From the NCBI RefSeq assembly GCF_000178475.1, contig NZ_ADNY01000042.1:1-44590 (forward strand): DNA of 44,590 nt, written 5' to 3'. Position numbers and translations under genes: made by a program. The DNA comes from Lactobacillus amylolyticus DSM 11664. Its GTDB lineage: Bacteria > Bacillota > Bacilli > Lactobacillales > Lactobacillaceae. How positions within the stretch are numbered: position 1 is the stretch's first letter; each line of letters begins with the position of its first letter. The notes below the pieces were generated by a model. It ran no database searches. It was not told where the DNA came from and saw only the letters and a program-made list of their open reading frames with translations. Below, piece after piece: positions 25,475 through 33,543 of the stretch.

Positions 25475-26836
25475 ATGTCACGCAAAAATAGTTTTGTCTT
25501 AACTATCATGATTATTGGTACTTTCTTTGGTGTCATGTGTTCAACAATGACCAACCTAGCTCTGCCGGTTTTCATGAAAGATTTTGGAATTACCTCGAGT
25601 CAGGCGCAGTGGGTAAGCAATGGATATTTGCTAGTGAATGCCATTATGATTCCTGTCAGTGCCTATTTGATTAAAAAATATTCCTACAAGTGGCTGTTTA
25701 TCAGTTTCACTTGCCTTTTTGGCATTGGGACAATTTTTGGTGCTTTTGCCAATAGCTTTGCCTTTTTAGTAGTTGGTCGCATGATCCAAGCGATGGGAAC
25801 AGGAATCATGATGCCGTTAGTAAATGTGATGGCAATGCTTTATGCTAAAAAAGGCGAGCAAGGCAAAATAATGGGTCTGGTCGGTCTTGCCTTTAATTTT
25901 TCACCGATCATCGGTCCTTCCGTGGCTGGCTTAATATTAGACAATTTGAGCTGGCACTATCTGTTTATTTTGATTTTGCCATTCACTTTGTTAACCCTGA
26001 TCTTATCTGTTTTTCTTATGCCTAATGTTGCCAAAAAGGAACGGCTGCAATTTAATTATTTGGGCTTGATTACTTGTTCACTAGGCTTGTGGTTTTTGCT
26101 GGACAGTTTTTCAAATTTTGGAACAAGCAAACTGCTTAGCTTTAGCGTTTTAGGATCATTTATTATTGGACTCGTTTTTTTGATAATCTTTATCAAAAGT
26201 CAATGGTCGAGCCAGCATCCTTTCGTCAATCTTAAAGTGTTTAAAAACAAGCAGTTTAAGATTGCAACGATTGTCAACTGTTTGCTTGTTTCGACAATGT
26301 ATGGCAATACGATTTTGATACCGCTGCTGGTTCAAGATGTTATGCATCAGAGTGCATTTGTTACAGGTTTAGTCATTTTGCCTGGTGCCATTTCAACTGG
26401 AATACTGTCTCCAATTTCTGGAAAATTGTTTGATAAGTATCCCGTGCGCTATATGGTAACCTATGGTTTAATCGTTGATTTATTTGGCACGGCGATGCAG
26501 GCTTTCGTAGGAGTTCATACGAATGTAGTCTTTGCGGCTTTTTGGCAATGGATGCGGCAGTTCGGCATTGTTATGCTGCTGATTCCTCTGCAAACGCAAG
26601 CCTTAGCTGTTACGAAGAGAAATTTGCTGCCGGATGCAGTAGCCATGTACAACACGACGAGAATGGTAGCTGCCAGTTTTGGGATGGCCTTTGTTGTAGC
26701 AATGGTCAATTTGGCAGATCAATACTTCCATGTTGGAATTTCCGCCCAAGGCATTCAAGTAGGATTTATGTCTTGTTTTGCTATTTTAATTGTTGCTTTG
26801 ATTTTTGCTCAGTTTTTGCGGACTAAAAAGATATAA
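25475..26836 (+). CDS. MFS multidrug exporter, DHA2/EmrB-like
   Basis: 453 residues with 12-14 hydrophobic segments. N-terminal TMTNLALPVFMKDFGITSSQ, then QWVSNGYLLVNAIMIPVSAY is the DHA2 pattern; GRMIQAMGTGIMMPLVNVMA is the TM4 motif and NFSPIIGPSVAGLIL is motif C of proton antiporters. It exports drugs or other hydrophobic compounds from the membrane (family knowledge; substrate unknown). Weak GAGAAGAAATA ribosome site. It is followed closely by an oxidoreductase relic that was perhaps in the same operon. The divergent TetR relic suggests it has lost its repressor. Confidence 0.9.
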   Translation: MSRKNSFVLTIMIIGTFFGVMCSTMTNLALPVFMKDFGITSSQAQWVSNGYLLVNAIMIPVSAYLIKKYSYKWLFISFTCLFGIGTIFGAFANSFAFLVVGRMIQAMGTGIMMPLVNVMAMLYAKKGEQGKIMGLVGLAFNFSPIIGPSVAGLILDNLSWHYLFILILPFTLLTLILSVFLMPNVAKKERLQFNYLGLITCSLGLWFLLDSFSNFGTSKLLSFSVLGSFIIGLVFLIIFIKSQWSSQHPFVNLKVFKNKQFKIATIVNCLLVSTMYGNTILIPLLVQDVMHQSAFVTGLVILPGAISTGILSPISGKLFDKYPVRYMVTYGLIVDLFGTAMQAFVGVHTNVVFAAFWQWMRQFGIVMLLIPLQTQALAVTKRNLLPDAVAMYNTTRMVAASFGMAFVVAMVNLADQYFHVGISAQGIQVGFMSCFAILIVALIFAQFLRTKKI

Positions 26837-26851
26837 GAAAAGAGGAATTTC

Positions 26852-27190
26852 ATGAGTTAGAAAAATGATGCTGTAACCGGTGCGTCTTTAACCGAAAAAC
26901 AAAATGAAGGGGTGAAAAGCCCATTGCCAGGTCCTAAAGGCATGATTTCCGTCACTGATGGTAAAGCTGACGATGCAAACGTGCATAATCGTGCATATCT
27001 GGACAGCATTTTAGTAGAAATGCGTTTGATCGATTCAATTCAACCAGACTTAACAACGGAATTTTTTGGAAAAGAATTCGCTTCACCAATTACTCTGGCG
27101 GCTGTCTCTCATCTGAACAAAGTTTTGCCTAATAAAAAAACGCAAGCCAATGCAAGAAAAAGCAAAAGCAGCTAAAGATCTGCATGTTTT
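26852..27190 (+). pseudogene. FMN-dependent alpha-hydroxy-acid oxidase (lactate-oxidase-like), N-terminal relic
   Basis: ATG at 26852 has an AGAGGAAT site, but codon 3 is TAG. The frame then reads DDANVHNRAYLDSILVEMRL, EFFGKEFASPITLAAVSHLN, and after a shift near 27140 MQEKAKAAKDLHVLA. This is the N-terminal quarter of the FMN-dependent dehydrogenase family. At the shared tripeptide VLA it passes into a MetA tail, so the rest was deleted. Confidence 0.8.
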
Positions 27191-27439
27191 GGCTAAGAAC
27201 AGTCAAATTAGCCCATTTTGTTATATTCTTCTGCATTTAAAAGTACTTATATTATGGGACATCCAGAATATGATCGTTTAACTCTTGAAAAAGAATATCA
27301 TCGTGATTTAGCAAAAGGATTGAAAATTAAAGCGCCTGAAAACTATTTCTTGGATAGTAGCCACAAAAAAATTAATTATAATTGGCGATCATCCAGCGAA
27401 TTGATCTATCAAGACTGGTTAAATAAACTGCGCGCCTAA
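27185..27439 (+). pseudogene. metA: homoserine O-acyltransferase MetA, C-terminal relic
   Basis: VLAKNSQ, then after a shift LLYSSAFKSTYIMGHPEYDR, LTLEKEYHRDLAKGLKI, PENYF and WRSSSELIYQDWLNKLRA-stop. GHPEYD holds the His and Glu of the MetA active site; the WRS...DWLN end is diagnostic. Only the last third remains, fused behind the alpha-hydroxy-acid oxidase head. MetA acylates homoserine in methionine synthesis, so this relic may mark a lost methionine pathway gene. Confidence 0.85.
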
Positions 27440-28428
27440 ATATACTGTTTTTGTCTACGGTACTCAGCTGGCAGACAGTGATAGTGTTTTTGGAATTGAT
27501 GATAAAAAGAAGTTTTATTCTTTTCTCCGACCATCTCGCAAATTTGACTGATAAGGTAGCTTGTCGTGCTTAATAAACTAGCTGCAGCTGCTAACTTGCT
27601 TTGAACTTTTAATTGAGCGAAATTGCTGCCGGTTTTTTCCTTAATTAAATTGCTGAGGTAACTGCTACTACAATTATATTTTTGTGCCAATTTCGTTAAA
27701 GTGATTGTTTGATAATTCTTTGAAATATCATGCAAAATATTGATTAGCTGTTTTTCGCTTTGATAATGCTGGCGATCAATCTGCGATACGTCAGGTATAG
27801 GGTAGTAGCGAATTATTTTAGCTAGCAGAATATCGAAATAATTTTTGATAATGGCAGTGCTGTAAGTTCGATGCAAATAATATTCATTGATCAAATCATC
27901 CATTGTTTGCGTAATATCGGCATTATTCGGAAAGATAATAAATGATTGCTGATTATGTTTTTTGAGCGATATATTTAGCAAAAATTCATATACCAGACTG
28001 TCTTTTTTGCGCATATTCAGCTGATTTAGAAAATTGAAACTGATATTTTGATTATTAAAGACTAAATTGATCAAAAGATCGCTCTTATTTAAGCGCCCAA
28101 TCTGATGCTGACAATATTTATCCATCAGCAAAAGATCGCCTTGAAGCAAATTGATTTTGATTCCATTGATAATTTGCTGGCGCTTGCCTCGAAGCATGTA
28201 GTTGATTTCCACAAAATTATGCTGATGAAGCGGATAGGGAGCAAAACGATTGTGCTTGCTGATATAAACTGGACGATGACCGAGCAGCTTATGTTTAATA
28301 ACCAGAACTTGTTGATTCTTGTTTAAATACTTATTGGCTAAATCAGGATAAAAATGTTTATTTTGATACTGTTTATTTTCAATTGGTGAAAAAGATAACA
28401 ATTGTTGCATTACGCTTTTATCAATCAT
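27436..28428 (-). CDS. AraC-family transcriptional regulator
   Basis: 330 residues. The N-terminal sensor is cupin-like (PLHQHNFVEINYMLRGKRQQ, then GDLLLMDKYCQHQI at about 70-115). The C-terminal pair of helix-turn-helices is at about 235-325 (LTKLAQKYNCSSSYLSNLIK and FYHQFQKHYHCLPAEYRR). It is divergent from the alcohol dehydrogenase gene 200 bases away and may activate it in response to a small ligand. Intact; the ligand is unknown. Its stop overlaps the end of the MetA relic on the other strand. Confidence 0.88.
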   Translation of the reverse strand: MIDKSVMQQLLSFSPIENKQYQNKHFYPDLANKYLNKNQQVLVIKHKLLGHRPVYISKHNRFAPYPLHQHNFVEINYMLRGKRQQIINGIKINLLQGDLLLMDKYCQHQIGRLNKSDLLINLVFNNQNISFNFLNQLNMRKKDSLVYEFLLNISLKKHNQQSFIIFPNNADITQTMDDLINEYYLHRTYSTAIIKNYFDILLAKIIRYYPIPDVSQIDRQHYQSEKQLINILHDISKNYQTITLTKLAQKYNCSSSYLSNLIKEKTGSNFAQLKVQSKLAAAASLLSTTSYLISQICEMVGEKNKTSFYHQFQKHYHCLPAEYRRQKQYI

Positions 28429-28459
28429 CTTTAAACTTTTTTCTATTTAATCAACTATT

Positions 28460-28477
28460 TTGTGAAATACTTTACTA
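28460..28477. promoter_or_regulatory. Rex-like half site (weak)
   Basis: TTGTGAAATACTTTACTA matches the left half of the Rex consensus TTGTGAANNNNTTCACAA; the right half is poor. Rex control would make sense for an NAD-linked dehydrogenase but this is a weak match. Confidence 0.25.
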
Positions 28478-28516
28478 TCACTAATTTTAGCACCAAAATT
28501 ATAAGGAATCTTAAAA

Positions 28517-28536
28517 AATGATACTAAAGTATCATT
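28517..28536. promoter_or_regulatory. inverted repeat in the AraC-adh intergenic region
   Basis: AATGATAC-TAAA-GTATCATT, perfect 8-base arms, directly before the adh -35 box. A good operator candidate for the AraC-type regulator or another factor. Confidence 0.45.
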
Positions 28537-28539
28537 CAA

Positions 28540-28568
28540 TTGATATTGTAAGCGTTTCTTTTTATGCA
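28540..28568 (+). promoter_or_regulatory. adh promoter with cre box in the spacer
   Basis: TTGATA (28540-28545), 17 bases, TATGCA (28563-28568). A cre-like TGTAAGCGTTTCTT (28547-28560) fills the spacer, so CcpA binding should repress adh when preferred sugars are present. Confidence 0.55.
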
Positions 28569-28628
28569 TAGAATTAAAAGTGAAATGAGTGAAAAACAAG
28601 TTTTTGATTATTAAAAAGAGGCAAAATT

Positions 28629-29750
28629 ATGAAGATAAAAGCAGCTGTTGTTGAAAAAATGGGCGATCCATTTGTTATTAAGGATGATATCGATTTACAC
28701 GAAGTAGGTCCAACTGATGTCCAAGTTCATATGGTAGCAAGTGGTATTTGTCACTCAGATGAAGCTATTCGTAAAGGCGATGCTTCACTTGGCTATCCAG
28801 TTATTTTAGGCCACGAAGGTGCAGGTATTATTGAAAAAGTAGGTTCTGAAGTTCAAAACTTAAAGCCTGGCGACCACGTAGTTATGGCCTTCTATGCAGA
28901 TGGTTTATGTGATAAATGTTTGCAAGGTATTCCAACTCAATGTCGTAATTATGCTAAATACAACCTTTCTGGTACTCGTTTTGATGGTGACGACCATTTC
29001 CAAGAAAATGGCAAGCATATTTCAGACATGTTTAACCAATCATCATTCACGACAACTATCGTTACTAATGAACGTAACTGTGTCAAGGTAGATAAAGATG
29101 TCGATTTGCGTAAAGCTGGTCCTTTAGGCTGTGGCTATATCACAGGTTCAGGTACTGTCTTTAACACTTTGAAGCCACGTCCAGGTCAAACCATTGCTGT
29201 CTTTGGTACTGGTGCAGTTGGCTTGGCAGCAATGATGGCCGGTAAGATCTCCGGTTGTACGAAAGTTATTGCTGTTGATATTGTTCCATCACGTTTGAAA
29301 CTTGCCAAAGAATTAGGTGCCACAGACGCAATTAATTCTAAGGAAGAAGACCCAGTTAAGAAGATTCAAGAATTGACCGATGGCTACGGCGTTGACTACA
29401 CTGTTGATACGACTGGTTTGCCAGCAGTTATGAAGCAAGCCATTGACGCTTTAGCACAAGGTGGTACAGAAGCTGCTATTGCCGTAACACCACATAACCT
29501 TGAATTCTCAACCTGGAATGACCTTTGCACTAGTGATCGCAAGATTATCGGTGTTAATATGGTTGATGCTATTCCACAAATTGATGTCCCACGTTTGCTT
29601 AAATTTAACAAGTTGGGCATGTTCGATTATCAAAAGACTGAAAAGTTCTATGATTTCGAAGACATTAATGAAGCTAACCATGCTTCAGTAATTGGTGAAA
29701 CTATTAAGCCAGTTTTGATCATTGATAAGGACTACAAGCCAGGAGAATAA
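28629..29750 (+). CDS. zinc-dependent alcohol dehydrogenase (MDR family, aryl/benzyl-alcohol type)
   Basis: 373 residues. Catalytic zinc ligand region GICHSDEAIRKG (C41) and GHEGAGIIEKVG (H62, E63). Structural zinc ligands C94, C97 and C105 are present, but the first expected Cys (position 91) is Asp. Rossmann motif VFGTGAVGLAAM at about 195, so NAD(H)-dependent. It oxidises alcohols or reduces aldehydes; the length and the GCGYITGSG motif before the Rossmann fold fit the aryl-alcohol dehydrogenase branch. Weak ribosome site (AAAGAGGCAAA). Codon use is strongly biased to preferred codons, suggesting high expression. Divergent AraC regulator and a cre box indicate carbon-source control. Confidence 0.92.
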   Translation: MKIKAAVVEKMGDPFVIKDDIDLHEVGPTDVQVHMVASGICHSDEAIRKGDASLGYPVILGHEGAGIIEKVGSEVQNLKPGDHVVMAFYADGLCDKCLQGIPTQCRNYAKYNLSGTRFDGDDHFQENGKHISDMFNQSSFTTTIVTNERNCVKVDKDVDLRKAGPLGCGYITGSGTVFNTLKPRPGQTIAVFGTGAVGLAAMMAGKISGCTKVIAVDIVPSRLKLAKELGATDAINSKEEDPVKKIQELTDGYGVDYTVDTTGLPAVMKQAIDALAQGGTEAAIAVTPHNLEFSTWNDLCTSDRKIIGVNMVDAIPQIDVPRLLKFNKLGMFDYQKTEKFYDFEDINEANHASVIGETIKPVLIIDKDYKPGE

Positions 29751-29768
29751 TCGTTATTTGAATGAATG

Positions 29769-29805
29769 AAAAAGTCGCAGTTCATTGAACTGCGACTTTT
29801 TTGTT
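29769..29805. terminator. bidirectional terminator between adh and the glucosidase
   Basis: AAAAAGTCGCAGTTCA pairs with TGAACTGCGACTTTTTT around a short loop. Confidence 0.93.
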
Positions 29806-31425
29806 TTATTGAACTTTTACGGCAAATGCTTCGTATGGTTTAAGTGTTAAATCTTGGAGCTGTTGGTGTTTATCATAATTTTCAATGATGTTTTCTTTGA
29901 CTTGGTCTTTTGCTGAGAAACTTTCTTCATTGCCGGAAAGGTTAGCAACCACCAACCATTTTTGACCATTCAGTTTACGATAGTATGCTAAAACAGAGTC
30001 ACTGGTTTTTGGCATTAATTCAAAATCGCCATTTACAACAAGATCATTTTCGTGCCGTAATTTTATTAGTTTTTGGTAAGTGTAGAAAATTGAACCTGGA
30101 TCTGCTAAAGCTGCTTCAACATTGATTTTCTTATAGTTGGGATTAAGTGCAAGCCAAGGTTTACCTTTAGTAAAACCAGCATTTGGCTGGTCATTCCATT
30201 GCATTGGACGACGGGCATTATCACGTCCCTTAACATTAATTGCGTGAATCAAATCGGTTTTCTTGTATCCTTGAGCTAATCGCTCATTGTACATATTAAT
30301 GCTTTCAATGTCTTCAATTTCGCTAATATCTTTAACAGGACAGTTGGTCATACCGATTTCTTCACCATTGTAGATATACGGCGTGCCATGCATCAGATGA
30401 AGAACAATGGCAAACATTTTGGCAGACTGTACGCGGTATTCTTGGTCATTTCCCCAGCGAGAAATTACCCGTGGGATATCATGATTTTCCCAGAATAAAC
30501 TGTTCCATGCATGGTTGAAATCAACTTGCGTTTGCCATTTTACTAAAACATCTTTTAATTGCTTCAGATCGAGTTTTTTCAAATCCCATTTTTCTTTATT
30601 TTCTTGCTGATCCAATGATTGGTTTTCAAATTGGAAGACCATTGACAGTTCATGACGAGCAGGATCAGAGTATTCTTCTGCAATCTTTGGCGTAGCATTC
30701 CATGTTTCGCCAACTGTCATTAAGTTTTTGCCGCCAAATGTCTTCTTATTCATTTCTTGCAAATATGGATGAAGCATTGGACCATTTTCGCGAATTTTCT
30801 TGTCAGGCTCTTTACCGATTAATTCGATCACATCCATCCGAAAACCGCCAATACCTTTATCGATCCAGAAATTCATCATGTCGTAAATTTTGTCTCTTAA
30901 TTCTGGATTTTGCCAATTCAGATCAGGCTGCTGATCCGCAAAGAAGTGCAGGTAATATTGACCGGTTGCTTCGTCAAATTTCCAAGCAGAACCAGAAAAG
31001 GCTGATTTTAAATCATTTGGCTCGTGTCCATCTACGGGATCGCGCCAGATATAGTAATCACGATATGGATTATTTTTGCTCTTGCGTGCTTCAATGAACC
31101 ATTTATGTTGATCTGAAGTATGGTTAACTACTAAATCCATAACGATCTTAATGTGATGTTCTTTAGCCTTTGCCAGCAATTCATCCATATCAGCCATTGT
31201 GCCATATTGTGGATCAATGGCTTCGTAATCAGAGATATCATAACCGTTGTCTACTTGCGGTGATTGATAAACAGGGGAAAGCCAAATGGCATCGATTCCT
31301 AATTTCTCCAGATAATCTAAACGTGAAGTAATTCCCTTTAAATCACCAATTCCATCACCATTGCTGTCTTGAAAAGACTTAGGGTAGACTTGATAAACAA
31401 CTGCTTTTTTCCACCATGGTGTCAT
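29806..31425 (-). CDS. dexB: GH13 alpha-glucosidase, probably glucan 1,6-alpha-glucosidase
   Basis: 539 residues, the usual length of GH13 subfamily 31. (beta/alpha)8 barrel motifs in order: DLVVNHTSDQHKWF (region I), GGFRMDVIELIGK (nucleophile Asp), MTVGETWNATPK (acid/base Glu), WENHDIPRVISR (transition-state Asp), and QPDLNWQNPELRD. GETWNATP followed by LSMVFQFENQSLD resembles DexB-type exo-1,6-glucosidases that release glucose from isomalto-oligosaccharides. No signal peptide, so it acts in the cytosol on imported sugars. Ribosome site TTGGAGGAATT. The promoter overlaps a near-perfect cre, so CcpA repression is expected. No transporter gene is adjacent. Confidence 0.92.
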   Translation of the reverse strand: MTPWWKKAVVYQVYPKSFQDSNGDGIGDLKGITSRLDYLEKLGIDAIWLSPVYQSPQVDNGYDISDYEAIDPQYGTMADMDELLAKAKEHHIKIVMDLVVNHTSDQHKWFIEARKSKNNPYRDYYIWRDPVDGHEPNDLKSAFSGSAWKFDEATGQYYLHFFADQQPDLNWQNPELRDKIYDMMNFWIDKGIGGFRMDVIELIGKEPDKKIRENGPMLHPYLQEMNKKTFGGKNLMTVGETWNATPKIAEEYSDPARHELSMVFQFENQSLDQQENKEKWDLKKLDLKQLKDVLVKWQTQVDFNHAWNSLFWENHDIPRVISRWGNDQEYRVQSAKMFAIVLHLMHGTPYIYNGEEIGMTNCPVKDISEIEDIESINMYNERLAQGYKKTDLIHAINVKGRDNARRPMQWNDQPNAGFTKGKPWLALNPNYKKINVEAALADPGSIFYTYQKLIKLRHENDLVVNGDFELMPKTSDSVLAYYRKLNGQKWLVVANLSGNEESFSAKDQVKENIIENYDKHQQLQDLTLKPYEAFAVKVQ

Positions 31426-31459
31426 TTTAATTCCTCCAAAAATAATTTTTGATAAGTTT

Positions 31460-31488
31460 ATTATCCTTATAATGTAAGCGGTTTACAA
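31460..31488 (-). promoter_or_regulatory. glucosidase promoter overlapped by a perfect cre
   Basis: On the minus strand TTGTAA (plus 31483-31488), 17 bases, GATAAT (plus 31460-31465). The palindrome TGTAAGCGGTTTACA (31473-31487) covers the -35 box; it matches the CcpA cre consensus fully. Confidence 0.8.
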
Positions 31489-31514
31489 GGTGGAAAATGA
31501 TTGTTAGCGATATC

Positions 31515-31552
31515 AAAAAAGGATTCAAAGCGGTTGATACTCTGAATCCTTA
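31515..31552 (-). terminator. terminator upstream of the glucosidase gene
   Basis: AAGGATTCA and TGAATCCTT form a stem; on the minus strand a T6 follows. It would end transcription coming from the xerS side. Confidence 0.65.
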
Positions 31553-31762
31553 TGCAGTGGCAAAACTATTTTTGAGAAGAATTTAACCAATCGATTGCAG
31601 ATAATCATTTGAACTATTAATTATTTTCGAATTGCAGTTCCCACTAGCTAAACTAGCAGATAAAAGAAATCCATAAATAAATAATAATTGAATATTTTTT
31701 ATTAAGGTCGCACCTGATCCTACGGATATACCGTACAATCTCAGAAAGCCTATTAATAAAAA

Positions 31763-31900
31763 ATGACTGAATATTACCATCGATTAATTAATGAGAATTG
31801 TAACCAAGCAGATTTCTGGCGGATTTACCGTCTAGAAGAGGAGCAATTGACAATTTATTTCAAAACCTATTGTAACATACAAAAGATATTATTTGCATAG
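31763..31900 (+). CDS. 45-residue hypothetical ORF, uncertain
   Basis: MTEYYHRLINENCNQADFWR then a charged helix (LEEEQLTIYFKTYC). Protein-like composition but no ribosome site; could be a relic of a larger gene. Not recognised. Confidence 0.25.
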   Translation: MTEYYHRLINENCNQADFWRIYRLEEEQLTIYFKTYCNIQKILFA

Positions 31901-31921
31901 TTAAAAGAAAGTTTATTATCC

Positions 31922-33016
31922 TTAATCCGTTTTGTTTAATTCTTTTCTTTGCTTATCGACTTGTGATTGCTGAATGTATTGGTCGGTTGCAGAAATTCCT
32001 GTATGTCCAAGCTGTGAAGCGACAACCATGACATCTTTGCTTTCATCATATAGTTCAGTTCCAAGAGAGTGCCGCAGTTTGTGAGGAGTTGTTCTGTTGC
32101 CATCAGGAAAAGCTTCAGAATATTTGCCAACGAAACGTTCAACGGTGTTGGTTGCAATTCTTTTAGCATGACCAGCATATTTGGTAAGGAATAATGCCTG
32201 TTCATTTTTAGCAGGTTGATATCTTTTTTCTCGAATATCCAGATAGGATTTGATGTATGGCATTGCCCAATCAGCAATTAGCGGTGCATCTTTTTTATTA
32301 CCTTTTCGAATAACAAGAATACTGCGATCTCGTAAATTCAGGTCTTTCAAATTTAAACGGGCCAATTCTGAAACACGAATTCCTGAACCAAGCAACATGG
32401 CAATAACGGCCAAATCTCTTTCTTTGTTAAATAGGAAAGAAGAGCGTGCTCTGCTGCTCAAGGTGTGTTCATATTGATTGGAAATGAAGTCAAGCCATTC
32501 ATGCTTTTTTTCACCCGTATAAAGCATCGGTGAAAATTTTGCATTCCGGTAAGAGATAGATTCTTTAGATCCTTTTACCAAAGGAACTTTAAGCATAACG
32601 TTTCTGTAAAAATAGGGCTCACCATTATTTAAATCAGCTGTAACAGTGAGGTAATGGAAGAGGGAACGAAGAGCATTAATTGTTCGATTGATCGTCTTTT
32701 TACTATCACGAGTAGATTGCTTATTTTGTCTGAAACTGAGCTCCTTTAAAAACATTTGAATTTGAGAGGCTTGCAAGTGCTCGAGTGTAGAAAGTTCAAT
32801 ATCCTTGTTGCTTTTTGCATTGCTGATTGTACCTTGATCAGGATGTTCAAAGTCTGCTGGCGTTTCCCTTAACCAGTCAAAAAACCTTCTGAATTCAGTC
32901 AAATATTGATAGACAGTAGTAACAGCTAGGTTAGGCTGCTGGGTATAGTAAAAAACATAAGTAGGTAAGTCCTGTAGTTCCTTGTCTATCAAACGAGCGT
33001 ATTGTTTTGAATCCAT
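31922..33016 (-). CDS. xerS: tyrosine recombinase XerS
   Basis: 364 residues. XerS alone resolves chromosome dimers at dif-SL in streptococci, lactococci and many lactobacilli, in place of XerC/XerD. The N-terminal SAM-like domain ends with NGEPYFYRNVMLKVP, a signature of XerS. Catalytic residues in order: Arg in LGSGIRVSELARL, Lys in VIRKGNKKDAP, HxxR in TTPHKLRHSLGTELYD, His in SQLGHTGI, and the Tyr nucleophile in ATDQYIQ. It has its own good promoter and is likely housekeeping. XerS genes usually sit near the terminus, so this window may lie near the replication terminus (inference). Confidence 0.93.
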   Translation of the reverse strand: MDSKQYARLIDKELQDLPTYVFYYTQQPNLAVTTVYQYLTEFRRFFDWLRETPADFEHPDQGTISNAKSNKDIELSTLEHLQASQIQMFLKELSFRQNKQSTRDSKKTINRTINALRSLFHYLTVTADLNNGEPYFYRNVMLKVPLVKGSKESISYRNAKFSPMLYTGEKKHEWLDFISNQYEHTLSSRARSSFLFNKERDLAVIAMLLGSGIRVSELARLNLKDLNLRDRSILVIRKGNKKDAPLIADWAMPYIKSYLDIREKRYQPAKNEQALFLTKYAGHAKRIATNTVERFVGKYSEAFPDGNRTTPHKLRHSLGTELYDESKDVMVVASQLGHTGISATDQYIQQSQVDKQRKELNKTD

Positions 33017-33044
33017 TTCTTTTCATCTCCGAATTTGTATGATA

Positions 33045-33081
33045 CATATGATATTATAACGAACATATGGTCGATTGTAAA
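33045..33081 (-). promoter_or_regulatory. xerS promoter flanked by CATATG repeats
   Basis: On the minus strand TTTACA (plus 33076-33081), 17 bases, TATAAT (plus 33053-33058). CATATG occurs at 33045-33050 and 33064-33069, around the -10 box. The XerS target dif-SL lies just upstream of xerS in other genera, so this spaced repeat deserves comparison with dif-SL. Confidence 0.6.
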
Positions 33082-33122
33082 GTAATGATCGCACATAAAA
33101 AGTTGTTACTAAATCAAAATAA

Positions 33123-33155
33123 CTTTAGCTTTCTTTTAAAAAAAGAAAGCTAAAG
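33123..33155. repeat. 15-base inverted repeat
   Basis: CTTTAGCTTTCTTTT-AAA-AAAAGAAAGCTAAAG, perfect arms. It lies between divergent xerS and the secreted-protein relic; either a terminator relic or a structured leader. Confidence 0.6.
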
Positions 33156-33171
33156 AAAAAAAAAGCACATA

Positions 33172-33186
33172 AGAAAGCGGTTTACA
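33172..33186. promoter_or_regulatory. cre-like box
   Basis: AGAAAGCGGTTTACA differs from the cre at 31473 at two positions. It lies 53 bases before the secreted-protein relic. Confidence 0.5.
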
Positions 33187-33238
33187 TTTAGGACGATATA
33201 ATGATGATGAACTTATTTTTATATAGAGGTAAAAAGCA

Positions 33239-33534
33239 ATGAATTTGAAAAAATTACAGTTTATTCTGTTGCTTTAGCTTTAGCTGTTATACCAGTAATT
33301 GCTAATGTGAATGGCTTTCAATCTGCCGCCGAAACAAAGGTTAAGTTGATCAAGACAGTTTATGACAACAGCTTAAGTGATCTACAATTATACTTTAAGA
33401 TCTCTGGTAAGGATCAATATATTTACTGGGGCGATGCCGGTGAGTATCCAGGAGTGGATCGTGTTGCAAATTACAACCCTAACTATATTTGGGGCGGCGA
33501 ATATGGCTTTAACTTTAAGCAATTCATGGAGTAA
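33239..33534 (+). pseudogene. small secreted protein, frameshifted in the signal peptide
   Basis: ATG at 33239 behind AGAGGT. Adding one A to the A-run near 33250 gives a classical signal peptide (ITVYSVALALAVIPVIANVNG) and a mature part of about 70 residues rich in Tyr, Asp and Gly (SGKDQYIYWGDAGEYPG). Without it translation stops after 11 codons. Family not recognised. A run of A at the lesion makes slippage or sequencing error possible. Confidence 0.55.
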
Positions 33535-33543
33535 TAAAGATAA

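Noticed and set aside
26542..26826. 94-residue Cys/Ser-rich plus-strand ORF inside the MFS gene
   Set aside because: Shadow of the transporter frame.
31583..31780. 65-residue hydrophobic minus-strand ORF
   Set aside because: No ribosome site and no family resemblance; could be a membrane-protein relic but I cannot support it.
32250..32477. ORF antisense to xerS
   Set aside because: Shadow frame; xerS has all catalytic residues in the correct order.
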